Below are positions 31,357 to 40,002 of a DNA stretch of 64,000 nucleotides, piece after piece. The notes under the pieces are model-generated. The model worked only from the letters and a program-made list of their open reading frames with translations, was not told the DNA's origin and did not search any database. Within the stretch, counting starts at the first letter, position 1. Each line of letters opens with the position of its first letter. The DNA lies in NCBI RefSeq assembly GCF_000494755.1, contig NC_022657.1, positions 7,904,001-7,968,000 on the forward strand. The letters are read 5' to 3'. Source of the DNA: Amorphoplanes friuliensis DSM 7358 (GTDB taxonomy: Bacteria > Actinomycetota > Actinomycetes > Mycobacteriales > Micromonosporaceae). Position numbers and translations under genes: made by a program.

Positions 31357-31998
31357 TCAGGACAGGCGCTTCAGGGTGGCGCGGATCACTTCGTTGAGGG
31401 TCGAGTAGGCCGCGGTCGGGAAGCGGGACTGCCAGTTGGGGTTGCCGGCGGGGACGGCGATCTCCATGGTGATCAGCAGGTTGGAGTCGGCGACGGTCAC
31501 CTGGAAGCGCGGTGGGTTGGTCGCCGGGTCGTGGTAGCCGAAGGAGCTGTCGGTGAGGTCCCGGCGGTTGGGGCGGTCGGTGACCGTCCGCGCCACGTCG
31601 TCACGGCGCATCGCGTACTGGACGTCGGCCACCGCACCGTTGGGGTAGTGGGTGAAGGTGATCACGGCGGCGACCCGGGGAGTGCCGTCGGATTCGGCGG
31701 CCGTGATGCGGCAGTACTGCTGGTCACCGACTGGGGGGACACCGTCGTCGACCTTCGTGGCGGGGCCGATCGGGGTGGCCAGGCCGGCCGAGAGCGGGCC
31801 GACGTCGACGGCCGGGCAGAAGTCCGCGCGCTCGGCGTAACGGGCGCCGAAAATGCTCTGGTACTGCTGGTAGGCGACGCCTGCGCCGGCCAGGACGACG
31901 ACCAGGGCGAGCCAGGAGGCGAAGCGGCCGGGCTTGCGGGGCGGCGGGTCCCACTCGGGGTAGGGCACGGAGATCGCAGCGACTGGGGTCTCGGTCAC
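31357..31998 (-). CDS. Single-pass membrane protein of unknown function
   Basis: A 213-residue protein with a Pro-rich cytosolic start (VPYPEWDPPPRKPGR), one helix at about 26-44, and an extracytoplasmic domain with two cysteines (DFCPAVD, QYCRITA) that could pair. GTG start at 31996-31998. The architecture resembles small sensor or lipid-interacting proteins common in actinomycetes; I recognise no family. It lies 45 bp after the DUF402 gene on the same strand. Confidence 0.65.
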   Translation of the reverse strand: MTETPVAAISVPYPEWDPPPRKPGRFASWLALVVVLAGAGVAYQQYQSIFGARYAERADFCPAVDVGPLSAGLATPIGPATKVDDGVPPVGDQQYCRITAAESDGTPRVAAVITFTHYPNGAVADVQYAMRRDDVARTVTDRPNRRDLTDSSFGYHDPATNPPRFQVTVADSNLLITMEIAVPAGNPNWQSRFPTAAYSTLNEVIRATLKRLS

Positions 31999-32043
31999 CG
32001 CGGCAGAGTACGGAAGATCGGCAGTTCGCCGCTGCCCCGTTCC

Positions 32044-32694
32044 TCAGCGGGGAACGGGCGGGCGGTCCCAGCCGGGCGGGACCTCGGCGAACGGCGACCA
32101 GGCGGGGTCGGGCCGGAAGTCCGTCCAGGTGCCGTCGAAGGGGAACTCCCCCGCCTCGATCTGCTTGATCACCCGCAGTCCCTCGTCCCGGACGGCGGTC
32201 TCGTCCCGCACCCAGTAGTGCTCCGGGAGGGCGAGGCGTTCGGTGAACTCGTCCTCGTCCTTCCACACCCACGACCGGTCGGGCCGGACCACGATGTCGA
32301 GGTCCTGGTCGATCACGTCGACGCCCGCGATGTGCCCGTCGTCCCAGCGCAGCGCGCGGTCCTCGAGGTTGACGTACCAGTTGGTGAAGGTGCCGGCGTC
32401 GTCACGGAAGAACCAGACCGAGTGGTCGGCGTCCGGCGGGATGAACTTGAGCAGGCCCGGCCCCTGCCAGGTCACCGGGACGACCTCGGTGGGCAGACCG
32501 ACCCACTCGGTGAACGGCATGTCCCGGATGCCGCGGCCGTCCTCCGCCACCTCGACGAGCACCGCCGAGCCGCGGGCCAGCCAGAGCAGCAGCCCGCGGT
32601 TGTCGTCGCTGACCACCCGGCACGGTCGCACGGACGCGAGCCGGGGGCCGTCGATGTTGCGGTAGAGGACCTCGCGGCCCGGTGCGAACCTCAC
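32044..32694 (-). CDS. DUF402-family protein
   Basis: A 216-residue soluble protein. WYVNLEDRALRWDDGHIAG with VDVIDQDLDIVV and WVWKDEDEF match the DUF402 beta-barrel. Some members hydrolyse nucleoside phosphates. GTG at 32692-32694 lies two bases from the proS stop, so it is co-transcribed with proS. The first 100 residues show an additional conserved-looking segment (LLLWLARGSAVLVEVAEDGR). Confidence 0.82.
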   Translation of the reverse strand: MRFAPGREVLYRNIDGPRLASVRPCRVVSDDNRGLLLWLARGSAVLVEVAEDGRGIRDMPFTEWVGLPTEVVPVTWQGPGLLKFIPPDADHSVWFFRDDAGTFTNWYVNLEDRALRWDDGHIAGVDVIDQDLDIVVRPDRSWVWKDEDEFTERLALPEHYWVRDETAVRDEGLRVIKQIEAGEFPFDGTWTDFRPDPAWSPFAEVPPGWDRPPVPR

Positions 32695-32696
32695 GG

Positions 32697-34103
32697 TCAG
32701 TACGAACGCGCCAGGATCGCGACCAGGTTCGGCTCGTCGTCGGTGTCGGGCATCGACCCGTCCTCGCGGAACAGGCAACGCACGGTCACCGCCTTGCCGT
32801 TTGCCTCAGCCTCACCGTCGGTGCCGACCGCCGACCACGGAACGCGTGCCCAGCCGGTCTGCGCGGCCTCGATCGCGTCACCGAGCGTCTTGACGTCCAC
32901 GGTGTTCGCCTCGCGGAAGGTCAGCGCGTCGTCGTACATGCGCTGCTGGTCGGCCTTGAGGGCACTGACCACGTCGGCGACGACGTCACCCAGGGCGATC
33001 GGCGACTTGGTGCCGTCGATGCGCCGGGCCACCACGGCGTTGCCGGCGGCGAGGTCACGCGGGCCGACCTCGATGCGTACCGGAATGCCCTGGAGCTCGG
33101 CGTCGACGGCCCGGCGGCCGAACGGGATGTCGGCGCGGTCGTCGAGCTTGACGCGGACGCCGGCCGCCTTGAGCTCGTCGCGGAGGTTGGCCGCCGCCTC
33201 GACGACACCCTCGCCGGCCTTGATCACCATGACCTGGGCCTGGATCGGCGCGATCCGCGGCGGCAGGCGCAGGCCGTTGTCGTCGCCGTGCACCATGATC
33301 AGGCCACCCATCATCCGGGTGGAGGTGCCCCACGACGTCGTCCACGCGTGCTCGACCTTGCCCGCCGAGGACGAGTAGGTGATGTCGAACGCCTTGGCGA
33401 AGTTCTGCCCGAGCTCGTGCGACGTGCCCATCTGCAGCGCCTTGGTGTCGCCCATCATGGCCTCGACGGTCATGGTGTTGGTGGCGCCGGCGAACCGCTC
33501 ACCCTTGGTCTTGCGGCCCGGCACGACCGGGATGGCCAGCATGTTGACCATGAACTCTTCGTAGACCGTCTTGTGGATCTCACGCGCGTAGCGGCGGGCG
33601 TCCTCTTCGGTGGCGTGGGCCGTGTGACCCTCCTGCCAGAGGAACTCGGTGGTCCGCAGGAACGTCCGCGGGCGCAGCTCCCAGCGGACGATGTTGGCCC
33701 ACTGGTTGAGCAGCAGCGGCAGGTCCCGGTAGGAGTCGACCCACTTGGCCATGAACTCACCGATGACGGTCTCGCTGGTGGGACGCACGACCAGCGGCTC
33801 GGCGAGCTGCTTGCCACCGGCGTGGGTGACCACGGCGAGCTCCGGGGAGAAGCCCTCCACGTGCTCGGCCTCACGGCGCAGGTAGCTCTCGGGGATGAAG
33901 AGCGGGAAGTACGCGTTCTGCGCCCCCGCCTCCTTGATCCGCAGGTCCATGTCGGCCTGCATGTGCTCCCAGATGGCGTAACCGGCCGGCCGGATCACCA
34001 TCGTCCCGCGCACCGGGCCGTTGTCGGCCAGCTGGGCCTTGGCGATGAGGTCCTGGTACCAGCGGGGAAAGTCCTCCGCACGGGGAGTGAGCACGCGAGC
34101 CAT
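32697..34103 (-). CDS. proS: Prolyl-tRNA synthetase, short (archaeal/eukaryote-like) type
   Basis: A 468-residue class-II synthetase. RGTMVIRPAGYAIWEHMQ and the PTSETVIGEFMAKW motif place it in the ProRS family. It is about 100 residues shorter than the E. coli type and has no room for the INS editing insertion, so it belongs to the type common in archaea, eukaryotes and some actinobacteria. ATG at 34101-34103 (MARVLTPRAEDFP) is preferred; an upstream frame start would add an arginine-rich leader. It diverges from the sigma gene at 34183. Confidence 0.94.
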   Translation of the reverse strand: MARVLTPRAEDFPRWYQDLIAKAQLADNGPVRGTMVIRPAGYAIWEHMQADMDLRIKEAGAQNAYFPLFIPESYLRREAEHVEGFSPELAVVTHAGGKQLAEPLVVRPTSETVIGEFMAKWVDSYRDLPLLLNQWANIVRWELRPRTFLRTTEFLWQEGHTAHATEEDARRYAREIHKTVYEEFMVNMLAIPVVPGRKTKGERFAGATNTMTVEAMMGDTKALQMGTSHELGQNFAKAFDITYSSSAGKVEHAWTTSWGTSTRMMGGLIMVHGDDNGLRLPPRIAPIQAQVMVIKAGEGVVEAAANLRDELKAAGVRVKLDDRADIPFGRRAVDAELQGIPVRIEVGPRDLAAGNAVVARRIDGTKSPIALGDVVADVVSALKADQQRMYDDALTFREANTVDVKTLGDAIEAAQTGWARVPWSAVGTDGEAEANGKAVTVRCLFREDGSMPDTDDEPNLVAILARSY

Positions 34104-34182
34104 GAGGCAGCATCCTAGCCGCGCCCGTCGCGCAACCACCCGGGTGGGCATCCCGTGTCCTCTGGTGAGGAAGGCGGTGGGG

Positions 34183-34686
34183 ATGGACTTCGACGAGTTC
34201 TACCGGGACACGTCACGGCGATTACTGCGCTACGCCTACGGGCTGACCGGCGACCCGGGCGAGACGCAGGACCTGGTCCAGGAGGCGTACGCCCGGGCCT
34301 GGGAGCGCTGGCGGCGCGTCCGCGGGTACGAGAATCCGGAGGCCTGGCTGCGGCTGGTGGTCACCCGGCTCTCGTCGGACCGCTGGCGCCGCATCGGCGT
34401 CCGCCGGGCCCGGGCAGCCGCGGCGCCACCCCTGGAGGCGATGCCCGGGCCGTCCGAGGACACCGTCCTGCTCGTGCGGGCCATGCGCACGCTGCCCGTG
34501 GCGCACCGGCGAGCCCTGGCCCTGTACTACCTGCTCGACCGGTCGGTGGCGGACATCGCCGCCGAGACGGGCGCCTCGCTGGGCACCGTCAAATCCTGGC
34601 TGTCCCGCGGTCGTGCGGGCCTGGCCGCGGCGCTCGGCGAACCGGAGCGCACCGAAGTCCCGGAAGGAGTCCGTAATGCCCGTTGA
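34183..34686 (+). CDS. SigE-family RNA polymerase sigma factor (ECF-like)
   Basis: A 167-residue sigma factor. Region 2 (DFDEFYRDTSRRLLRYAYGL; QDLVQEAYARAWERW) and region 4 (HRRALALYYLLDRSVADIAA; GTVKSWLSRGRAGL) are complete. SigE-type actinobacterial factors often lack a classical zinc anti-sigma partner. ATG at 34183 lies eight bases after AGGAAGG. Its end overlaps the start of the membrane beta-propeller gene by 11 bp, which suggests a signalling pair. Confidence 0.9.
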   Translation: MDFDEFYRDTSRRLLRYAYGLTGDPGETQDLVQEAYARAWERWRRVRGYENPEAWLRLVVTRLSSDRWRRIGVRRARAAAAPPLEAMPGPSEDTVLLVRAMRTLPVAHRRALALYYLLDRSVADIAAETGASLGTVKSWLSRGRAGLAAALGEPERTEVPEGVRNAR

Positions 34687-36082
34687 CCTGGATGACCTGT
34701 ATGCCTCGCTGGCCCGGCAGGCCGACACGGTGCCGCTGGGCGGTGCGGACTCGGCCCGCCGCCGCGGCAAGCAGCGCAGGCGCACCCGGTCGATGATCGC
34801 CGCAGCGGCCGCGGTGTGCCTGGTGGGCGGTGGTGTCGCCTGGGTGGCGCGACCCGGGCCGGAGCAGTCGCCGCCCGCGAGCAGCACCACGCTCACCGAG
34901 ATCGGGTCCCCCCGCTCGCTCGGAGTGCGCTCCCCCGACGACCTGCCGGAGGTGACGATGATCGTCGAGAACATCGCCTACACCGGCTGGCGGGAGGCGA
35001 GCGGCGAGGTGAAGATCTCCGCGCTGGACCTGAGGACCGGCCGGCCCGTCTGGCCGACACGCTCGCTCGGCCGGCTCGCCGGCTTCGAGAACATCGTCGT
35101 CGTACCCGGAACCCTGCTGGTCAAGGTGCATGTCGAGGCGGGCCGCCCGCGCCCGGCCATGCATGTCTTCGACACGGCGACCGGCCGGCAGCGGCCCTAC
35201 ATCACCGACCCGACCGAACAGACGCTGGTGTACGGCCGGGGCACGCTGATCAACAAGATCGGGGGTACCGGGCGGTTGTGGGCGACCGACGCCGCGACCG
35301 GCCGGATCCTCTGGGACGAGACGACGACGAACGTTCCCGTCGACCGCACGATCGGCATGACGATCACCGCGAGCGGCGACGACGACCGGCCACCGGCAGC
35401 GCAGGTGACCTACTTCTCCGGCAACCGGATCCTGCAGGCGGACAAGAAGGGTCAGCTGATGATCCGGGACGCCGGCACCGGGAAGCTGCTGGAGACCAGG
35501 TCGGCCGGCAGCAACGCCCCGGAAAAACTGATCCTCCACGACTACCGGATCTACAGCGTTCAGCAGGAGCAGCCGGACCGCGTCCAGGTCATCGACCTCG
35601 ACGGCGGGCCCGGTGGTGTCATCCGGCTCCCGGCCGGTCGCGAAGTGCAGGACCTGCAGCCGTGCGGCGAGGACAGGGTCTGTGTCCTGGACCGGAGCGA
35701 GGACGCCCCGGGCCGCCTGACGGTGTACCAGGGAGCGACCCGGCAGAAGATCTGGCAGGTGGAGGCACCCAAGGGCGCGACCGAGGTGTCCTCGCGCAAG
35801 GGCCGGCTCCTGGTCGGCGGCTCGGCCGTCTTCAGCGCCGGCGGTAAGCAGCTCTTCCGCGCCGAGGAGGAGGGACGCCAGTACCGCTGGCTCGACGACC
35901 AGCACCTCATCGACGTGCCGGTCTGGCAGAGCGGTCCGGTCGTCACGGTGACGGTGGCCACCGGCAGGAAGCGGGTCCTGGGCACCCTCGACCAGCCGAT
36001 CGGCAGCTACTGCTCGATCGCTCCCGAGCGGCTGCTGTGCAACGAGGACGGCGAGCTGCGGCTCTACGACATCTCGGGCTGA
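34676..36082 (+). CDS. Membrane-anchored beta-propeller (PQQ-like) protein, partner of sigma factor
   Basis: A 468-residue protein with a short basic cytosolic part (RRRGKQRRRTR), one helix at about 39-58, then a large exported domain. Repeated blades of the PQQ/WD type are visible (ALDLRTGRPVW; VFDTATGRQRPY; ATDAATGRILWDE; IRDAGTGKLLET). It may sense an envelope signal and control the sigma factor upstream, by analogy with position only; no HxxxCxxC anti-sigma motif is present. AAGGAG lies six bases before ATG at 34676. Confidence 0.82.
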   Translation: MPVDLDDLYASLARQADTVPLGGADSARRRGKQRRRTRSMIAAAAAVCLVGGGVAWVARPGPEQSPPASSTTLTEIGSPRSLGVRSPDDLPEVTMIVENIAYTGWREASGEVKISALDLRTGRPVWPTRSLGRLAGFENIVVVPGTLLVKVHVEAGRPRPAMHVFDTATGRQRPYITDPTEQTLVYGRGTLINKIGGTGRLWATDAATGRILWDETTTNVPVDRTIGMTITASGDDDRPPAAQVTYFSGNRILQADKKGQLMIRDAGTGKLLETRSAGSNAPEKLILHDYRIYSVQQEQPDRVQVIDLDGGPGGVIRLPAGREVQDLQPCGEDRVCVLDRSEDAPGRLTVYQGATRQKIWQVEAPKGATEVSSRKGRLLVGGSAVFSAGGKQLFRAEEEGRQYRWLDDQHLIDVPVWQSGPVVTVTVATGRKRVLGTLDQPIGSYCSIAPERLLCNEDGELRLYDISG

Positions 36083-36084
36083 GC

Positions 36085-37161
36085 TCAGCGCACGACCGCG
36101 CCCCGCAGCACGATGCGTTGCGGGGCGCGGACCACGCGCAGGTCCTGACGGGGATCGGTCTCGTAGACGACCAGGTCGGCGAGCCCGCCCTCGACCAGGC
36201 CGGGGAAACCGAGCCACTCCCGGGCCCGCCACGACGCCGCGGCCAGCACGTCGCCGGCCGGGATGCCCGCCTCGTGCAGCAGCAGCATCTCCTCGGCGGC
36301 AAGACCGTGGCGGATGCTGCCACCGGCGTCGGTGCCGACGTAGATCGGCACACCCGCCTCGTACGCGGAGGCCACCACCTGCGGGAAGCCGTCGCGGAGG
36401 GCGAGCATGTGGTCGGCGTACCCGGGGAACTTGGGCCGGGCCTGGTCGGCGATGCCACCGAAGGTCTTGATGTTGATCATCGTGGGGACCAGGGCGGTGC
36501 CGCGGCGCGCCATCTCGTCGATGAGGTCCAGGGAGAGGCCGGTGCCGTGCTCGACCGAGTCGACGCCGGCCCGCACCATCTGCGCGACACCCTCCTCGGA
36601 GAACGTGTGCACGGCGGCCCGGGCGCCGGCGGCGTGCGCGGCCTCGACGGCAGCGGCCATGGTGGCCGGATCCCAGGAGGGCGCGAGGTCGCCGACGGAC
36701 CGGTCGATCCAGTCGCCGACCAGTTTCACCCAGCCGGTCCCGGCCTTGGCCTGCGCGGTGACGGTCGCGGCGACGTCGGCGGCGTCGACCTCGATGCCGA
36801 TGTCCCGCAGATAACGCCGGGTCGGCGCGACGTGCCGCCCGGCCCGGACCAGCCGCGGAATGCCCGGCTCGTCGTCGAGCTCGGGATATGGATAAGGCGA
36901 ACCGGCGTCCCGCAGGGCCAGCACACCGGCGTCGCGGTCGGTGTGCGCCAGCTGGCGGGCCTGGTCGAGGCTGTCGATGGGCTTCGCGCCGTACTGGATG
37001 CCCAGGTGGCAGTGCGCGTCGACGAGCCCGGGGACGATGAAACCGCCGTCACTGATGGTCTCGGCGTCGGCCACGGGCTCGAGCGTGACCCGATCCCCCA
37101 CGAGCCAGAGATCGCGGACCTCACCGTCGGGCAGAACCGTCCCACGCACATGCAACGCCAT
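36085..37161 (-). CDS. Amidohydrolase-family metal-dependent hydrolase
   Basis: A 358-residue TIM-barrel hydrolase. Metal ligands are readable as His50 and His52 (VDAHCHLG), Lys in GWVKLVGDW, His in AAVHTFSEEG and VEHGTG, and Asp in GTDAGG. This resembles imidazolonepropionase or Xaa-Pro dipeptidase relatives. ATG at 37159-37161. The substrate is unknown. It is convergent with the propeller gene across 2 bp; a hairpin at 36097-36129 lies in its 3' end. Confidence 0.9.
   Translation of the reverse strand: MALHVRGTVLPDGEVRDLWLVGDRVTLEPVADAETISDGGFIVPGLVDAHCHLGIQYGAKPIDSLDQARQLAHTDRDAGVLALRDAGSPYPYPELDDEPGIPRLVRAGRHVAPTRRYLRDIGIEVDAADVAATVTAQAKAGTGWVKLVGDWIDRSVGDLAPSWDPATMAAAVEAAHAAGARAAVHTFSEEGVAQMVRAGVDSVEHGTGLSLDLIDEMARRGTALVPTMINIKTFGGIADQARPKFPGYADHMLALRDGFPQVVASAYEAGVPIYVGTDAGGSIRHGLAAEEMLLLHEAGIPAGDVLAAASWRAREWLGFPGLVEGGLADLVVYETDPRQDLRVVRAPQRIVLRGAVVR
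36097..36129 (+). terminator. Hairpin just after the beta-propeller gene
   Basis: CGCGCCCCGCA and TGCGGGGCGCG pair over 11 bp, 15 bases after the stop at 36082. There is no T run. A 12-bp palindrome, GCTGAGCTCAGC, lies at 36078-36089. It may end the plus-strand transcript although it is within the amidohydrolase coding region. Confidence 0.45.
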
Positions 37162-37186
37162 GCGTAAGTCCTACCCGATCACCGGC

Positions 37187-37774
37187 TCAGATGTCCGGCC
37201 GGGCGTCCTCACGCAGCTCGTCCCGCTCCTGTGTCCAGGCCGCCAGATCGAGCGTGACCTTCCAGGGCTGATCGATGGTGACCAGCCCTTCCGCTTGCAA
37301 TTGGCAGTGGTAGGTGCCGCCAGAGCTCAGGAGGAACTGCGAGAACGTGATGCGGTCACCCAACGGATCGATGATCCAGTAGGCCGGGATGCCCGCATAG
37401 GAGTAGAGCTTCATCTTGTCCTCGCGGTCACTGACCCGCGACGACGGAGAGACGACCTCGGCAACAAGAATGACGTCGGCGGCGAGAACCGGCGTGCGGT
37501 TCGCACCTTCCCGACGCATCAGGACGACGTCGGGACGTGGCTCGTTGCGGTGGTCCACCAGGACCGACTGGTCCGTGGCGAGGTAGTAGCCGGCAGGCCA
37601 ATTCGCCCGGAGCGCCAGGACTATTTCTATGCCGAGAGATTGGTGGATGGGCAACGGCGCCGGAGTCAAGGCAAGCCTTCCGTCGATCAGCTCATAAGGA
37701 AGATCCTCGGGAAGGCGTGCCACGTCGTCGACGGTCCAGTCTCGCTTGTCGGCCAGGTTCAGTGCAGCGATCAT
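37187..37774 (-). CDS. Uma2-family (DUF820) nuclease-fold protein
   Basis: A 195-residue protein of the Uma2 family, a PD-(D/E)xK-like fold found in cyanobacteria and actinomycetes. Conserved parts are PYELIDGRLALTPAP, RPDVVLMRREGAN, VAEVVSPSSRVSDREDKMKL and YWIIDP. The acidic residues in RPDVV and AEVVS would form the metal site. ATG at 37772-37774 has GAGGAGGAG upstream; earlier in-frame starts are less likely. The biological role is not known. Confidence 0.9.
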   Translation of the reverse strand: MIAALNLADKRDWTVDDVARLPEDLPYELIDGRLALTPAPLPIHQSLGIEIVLALRANWPAGYYLATDQSVLVDHRNEPRPDVVLMRREGANRTPVLAADVILVAEVVSPSSRVSDREDKMKLYSYAGIPAYWIIDPLGDRITFSQFLLSSGGTYHCQLQAEGLVTIDQPWKVTLDLAAWTQERDELREDARPDI

Positions 37775-37840
37775 CGGCTCCTCCTCGAAGGGATCACCTG
37801 TCACCATACTAGGCACCTGACTAGTTGCTCCATGCCAATA

Positions 37841-39394
37841 TCAGCGCTTGTCGTCGTCCGGCTTCTTGGTGAGCTTGTTGAAGTCGAGCTTGGGGAGCTT
37901 GAAGCCGGGCGGGAGCCCACCCGGTCCGCCGCCCAGTGCGCTCGGGTCCATGCCCGGGGGCAGCTGAGGCATGCCGCCCGGGAAGCCGCCGGGCATTCCA
38001 CCGACGCGGGGACGGTTGCCGCCCTTCGTGCCCTTGCGCTTGTTCTTGGGGCTCTTGGTGGCCTTGCGGCGGTTGCCGCCGGGCAGGCCCATCATGCCGC
38101 CCATCTGCTTCATCATCTTCTGGGCGTCGGTGAAGCGGTTGAGCAGCTGGTTGACGTCCATGACGGTCACACCGGAGCCGTTGGCGATGCGGGCGCGGCG
38201 GGAGCCGTTGATGATCTTCGGGTTGGTGCGTTCGCCCGGGGTCATCGAGCGGATGATCGCCGTGACGCGGTCGAAGTGGCTGTCGTCGAGCTCGTCGAGC
38301 TGGCCCTTCATCTGGCCCATGCCCGGCATCATGGCCAGGACGTTGGCGATGGGGCCCATGCGGCGGACCGCGATCAGCTGGTCGAGGAAGTCCTCCAGGG
38401 TGAACTGCTCGCCTCCGAGCAGCTTGGAGGTCATCTTCTCTTTCTGGTCCTCGTCGAAGGCCTGCTCGGCCTGCTCGATGAGGGTCAGCACGTCGCCCAT
38501 GCCGAGGATGCGGCTGGCCATCCGGTCGGGGTGGAAGACGTCGAAGTCCTCGAGCTTTTCACCCGTGGACGCGAAGAGGATCGGCTCGCCGGTGACGTGG
38601 CGGACCGAGAGGGCGGCACCACCGCGGGCGTCGCCGTCGAGCTTGGAGAGGACGACGCCGGTGATGCCGACGCCGTCGCGGAAGGCCTCGGCGGTGGTGA
38701 CGGCGTCCTGGCCGACCATGGCGTCGATGACGAAGATGACCTCGTCGGGGTCGACCGCGTCGCGGATGTCGCGGGCCTGCTGCATCATGTCGGCGTCGAT
38801 GCCGAGGCGGCCGGCGGTGTCGACGATGACGATGTCCTTCGCCGTCCGCTTGGCGTGCTCGATCGAGTCCTTCGCGACCTGGACCGGGTCGCCGACGCCG
38901 TTGCCGGGCGCGGGGGCGTAGACGTCGACACCGGCGCGGCCACCGAGGACCTGGAGCTGGTTGACGGCGTTGGGGCGCTGGAGGTCGGCCGCGACCAGGA
39001 GGACCTGGTGGTTCTGGCCCTTGAGCCAGCGCGACAGCTTGCCGGCGAGTGTCGTCTTACCGGAACCCTGGAGACCGGCCAGCATGATCACCGTGGGCGG
39101 CTGCTTGGCGAACTGCAGGCGCCGGCCCTCGCCACCGAGGACGGTGATGAGCTCGTCGTGGACGATCTTGATGATCTGCTGGGCGGGGTTGAGGGCCTGC
39201 GACACCTCGGCGCCGCGGGCCCGCTCCTTGAGGTTGGCGATGAACGACTTGACCACCGGCAGCGCGACGTCCGCCTCGAGCAGCGCAAGACGGATCTCGC
39301 GCGCGGTGGCGTCGATGTCGGCGTCGGTGAGCTTGCCCTTGCCGCGGAGCTTGGTGAAGATCCCGGAGAGGCGGTCGCTCAAGGTGTCAAACAC
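37841..39394 (-). CDS. ffh: Signal recognition particle protein Ffh
   Basis: A 517-residue GTPase that binds signal sequences and 4.5S RNA and docks with FtsY. The N domain leads into the G domain with GLQGSGKTT (about 107-115), DTAGRLG and TKLDGDARGG. The M domain shows the Met-rich MGPIANVLAMMPGMGQM and the SRRARIANGSG RNA-binding motif. The tail is Gly/Pro/Met-rich. GTG start at 39392-39394 behind GGGAAG. No 4.5S RNA gene was recognised nearby. Confidence 0.97.
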   Translation of the reverse strand: MFDTLSDRLSGIFTKLRGKGKLTDADIDATAREIRLALLEADVALPVVKSFIANLKERARGAEVSQALNPAQQIIKIVHDELITVLGGEGRRLQFAKQPPTVIMLAGLQGSGKTTLAGKLSRWLKGQNHQVLLVAADLQRPNAVNQLQVLGGRAGVDVYAPAPGNGVGDPVQVAKDSIEHAKRTAKDIVIVDTAGRLGIDADMMQQARDIRDAVDPDEVIFVIDAMVGQDAVTTAEAFRDGVGITGVVLSKLDGDARGGAALSVRHVTGEPILFASTGEKLEDFDVFHPDRMASRILGMGDVLTLIEQAEQAFDEDQKEKMTSKLLGGEQFTLEDFLDQLIAVRRMGPIANVLAMMPGMGQMKGQLDELDDSHFDRVTAIIRSMTPGERTNPKIINGSRRARIANGSGVTVMDVNQLLNRFTDAQKMMKQMGGMMGLPGGNRRKATKSPKNKRKGTKGGNRPRVGGMPGGFPGGMPQLPPGMDPSALGGGPGGLPPGFKLPKLDFNKLTKKPDDDKR

Positions 39395-39458
39395 GGCGCA
39401 ACTTCCCGTTGGTCAGAGGTGAGGAGATGACCGCAAGCCTAGCCGCCCGCGGGAACGC

Positions 39459-39698
39459 TCACTGGTTGCGCATCCGGTACGTCTTCGCCGCTGCCTCTAT
39501 CCGCCGCTGGGTGCGGGTTCCGGGGGCCAGTCCCTTCTTCGCCTTGCCGTAGAGGTAGACCCCGCCGCCGACCACGATCGCGCCGACGATCAGGTAGGCC
39601 AGTGCGCCCACGAGGACGTGCAGCAGGCTCACCGCGATCCAGCCCACCACGATCACGCCGGCGATCGTCGCCACCAGGTACGCGATTGCTTTGCCCAT
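39459..39698 (-). CDS. Small two-helix membrane protein
   Basis: A 79-residue protein with two hydrophobic helices (about 5-31 and 32-51) and a basic C-terminus (KAKKGLAPGTRTQRRIEAAA). ATG at 39696-39698 lies five bases after GGGAGG. I recognise no family. It is 64 bp upstream of ffh on the same strand and could share its transcript. Confidence 0.72.
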   Translation of the reverse strand: MGKAIAYLVATIAGVIVVGWIAVSLLHVLVGALAYLIVGAIVVGGGVYLYGKAKKGLAPGTRTQRRIEAAAKTYRMRNQ

Positions 39699-40002
39699 CT
39701 CAGCCTCCCGAGGAAAAACTTCACCGCCGTTCTCCACCATGCGCCTGCGACGCAAGCGGGCGCATCGGGGCCGACCCGTAGGGGTGGCCGTCCGCCGTTC
39801 CGCCACGCTACCTGCGCAAATCGCGTATACCGCAGATAACAGGCGCCACATCAGAGCCTTCTGCGGCACCCGTGGCGACATAGCACAGATGTCCGAAAAG
39901 CCGATATCGACCGCAACCTTCCGATGAACCGCGCCGTTGAGGCACGAGGAACCGGGCGGCTGATCAATCGGCCCCGACGACATCCGGCGGAAGGACTACG
40001 GC
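39699..40002. other. Divergent promoter region before the glycan block
   Basis: A 304-bp gap between a minus gene (ffh side) and the Stealth gene. It should carry both promoters. ATGCGCC and GGCGCAT form a 7-bp inverted repeat near 39739-39765. The region is less GC-rich than the flanks around 39820-39920. Nothing else was recognised. Confidence 0.4.
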
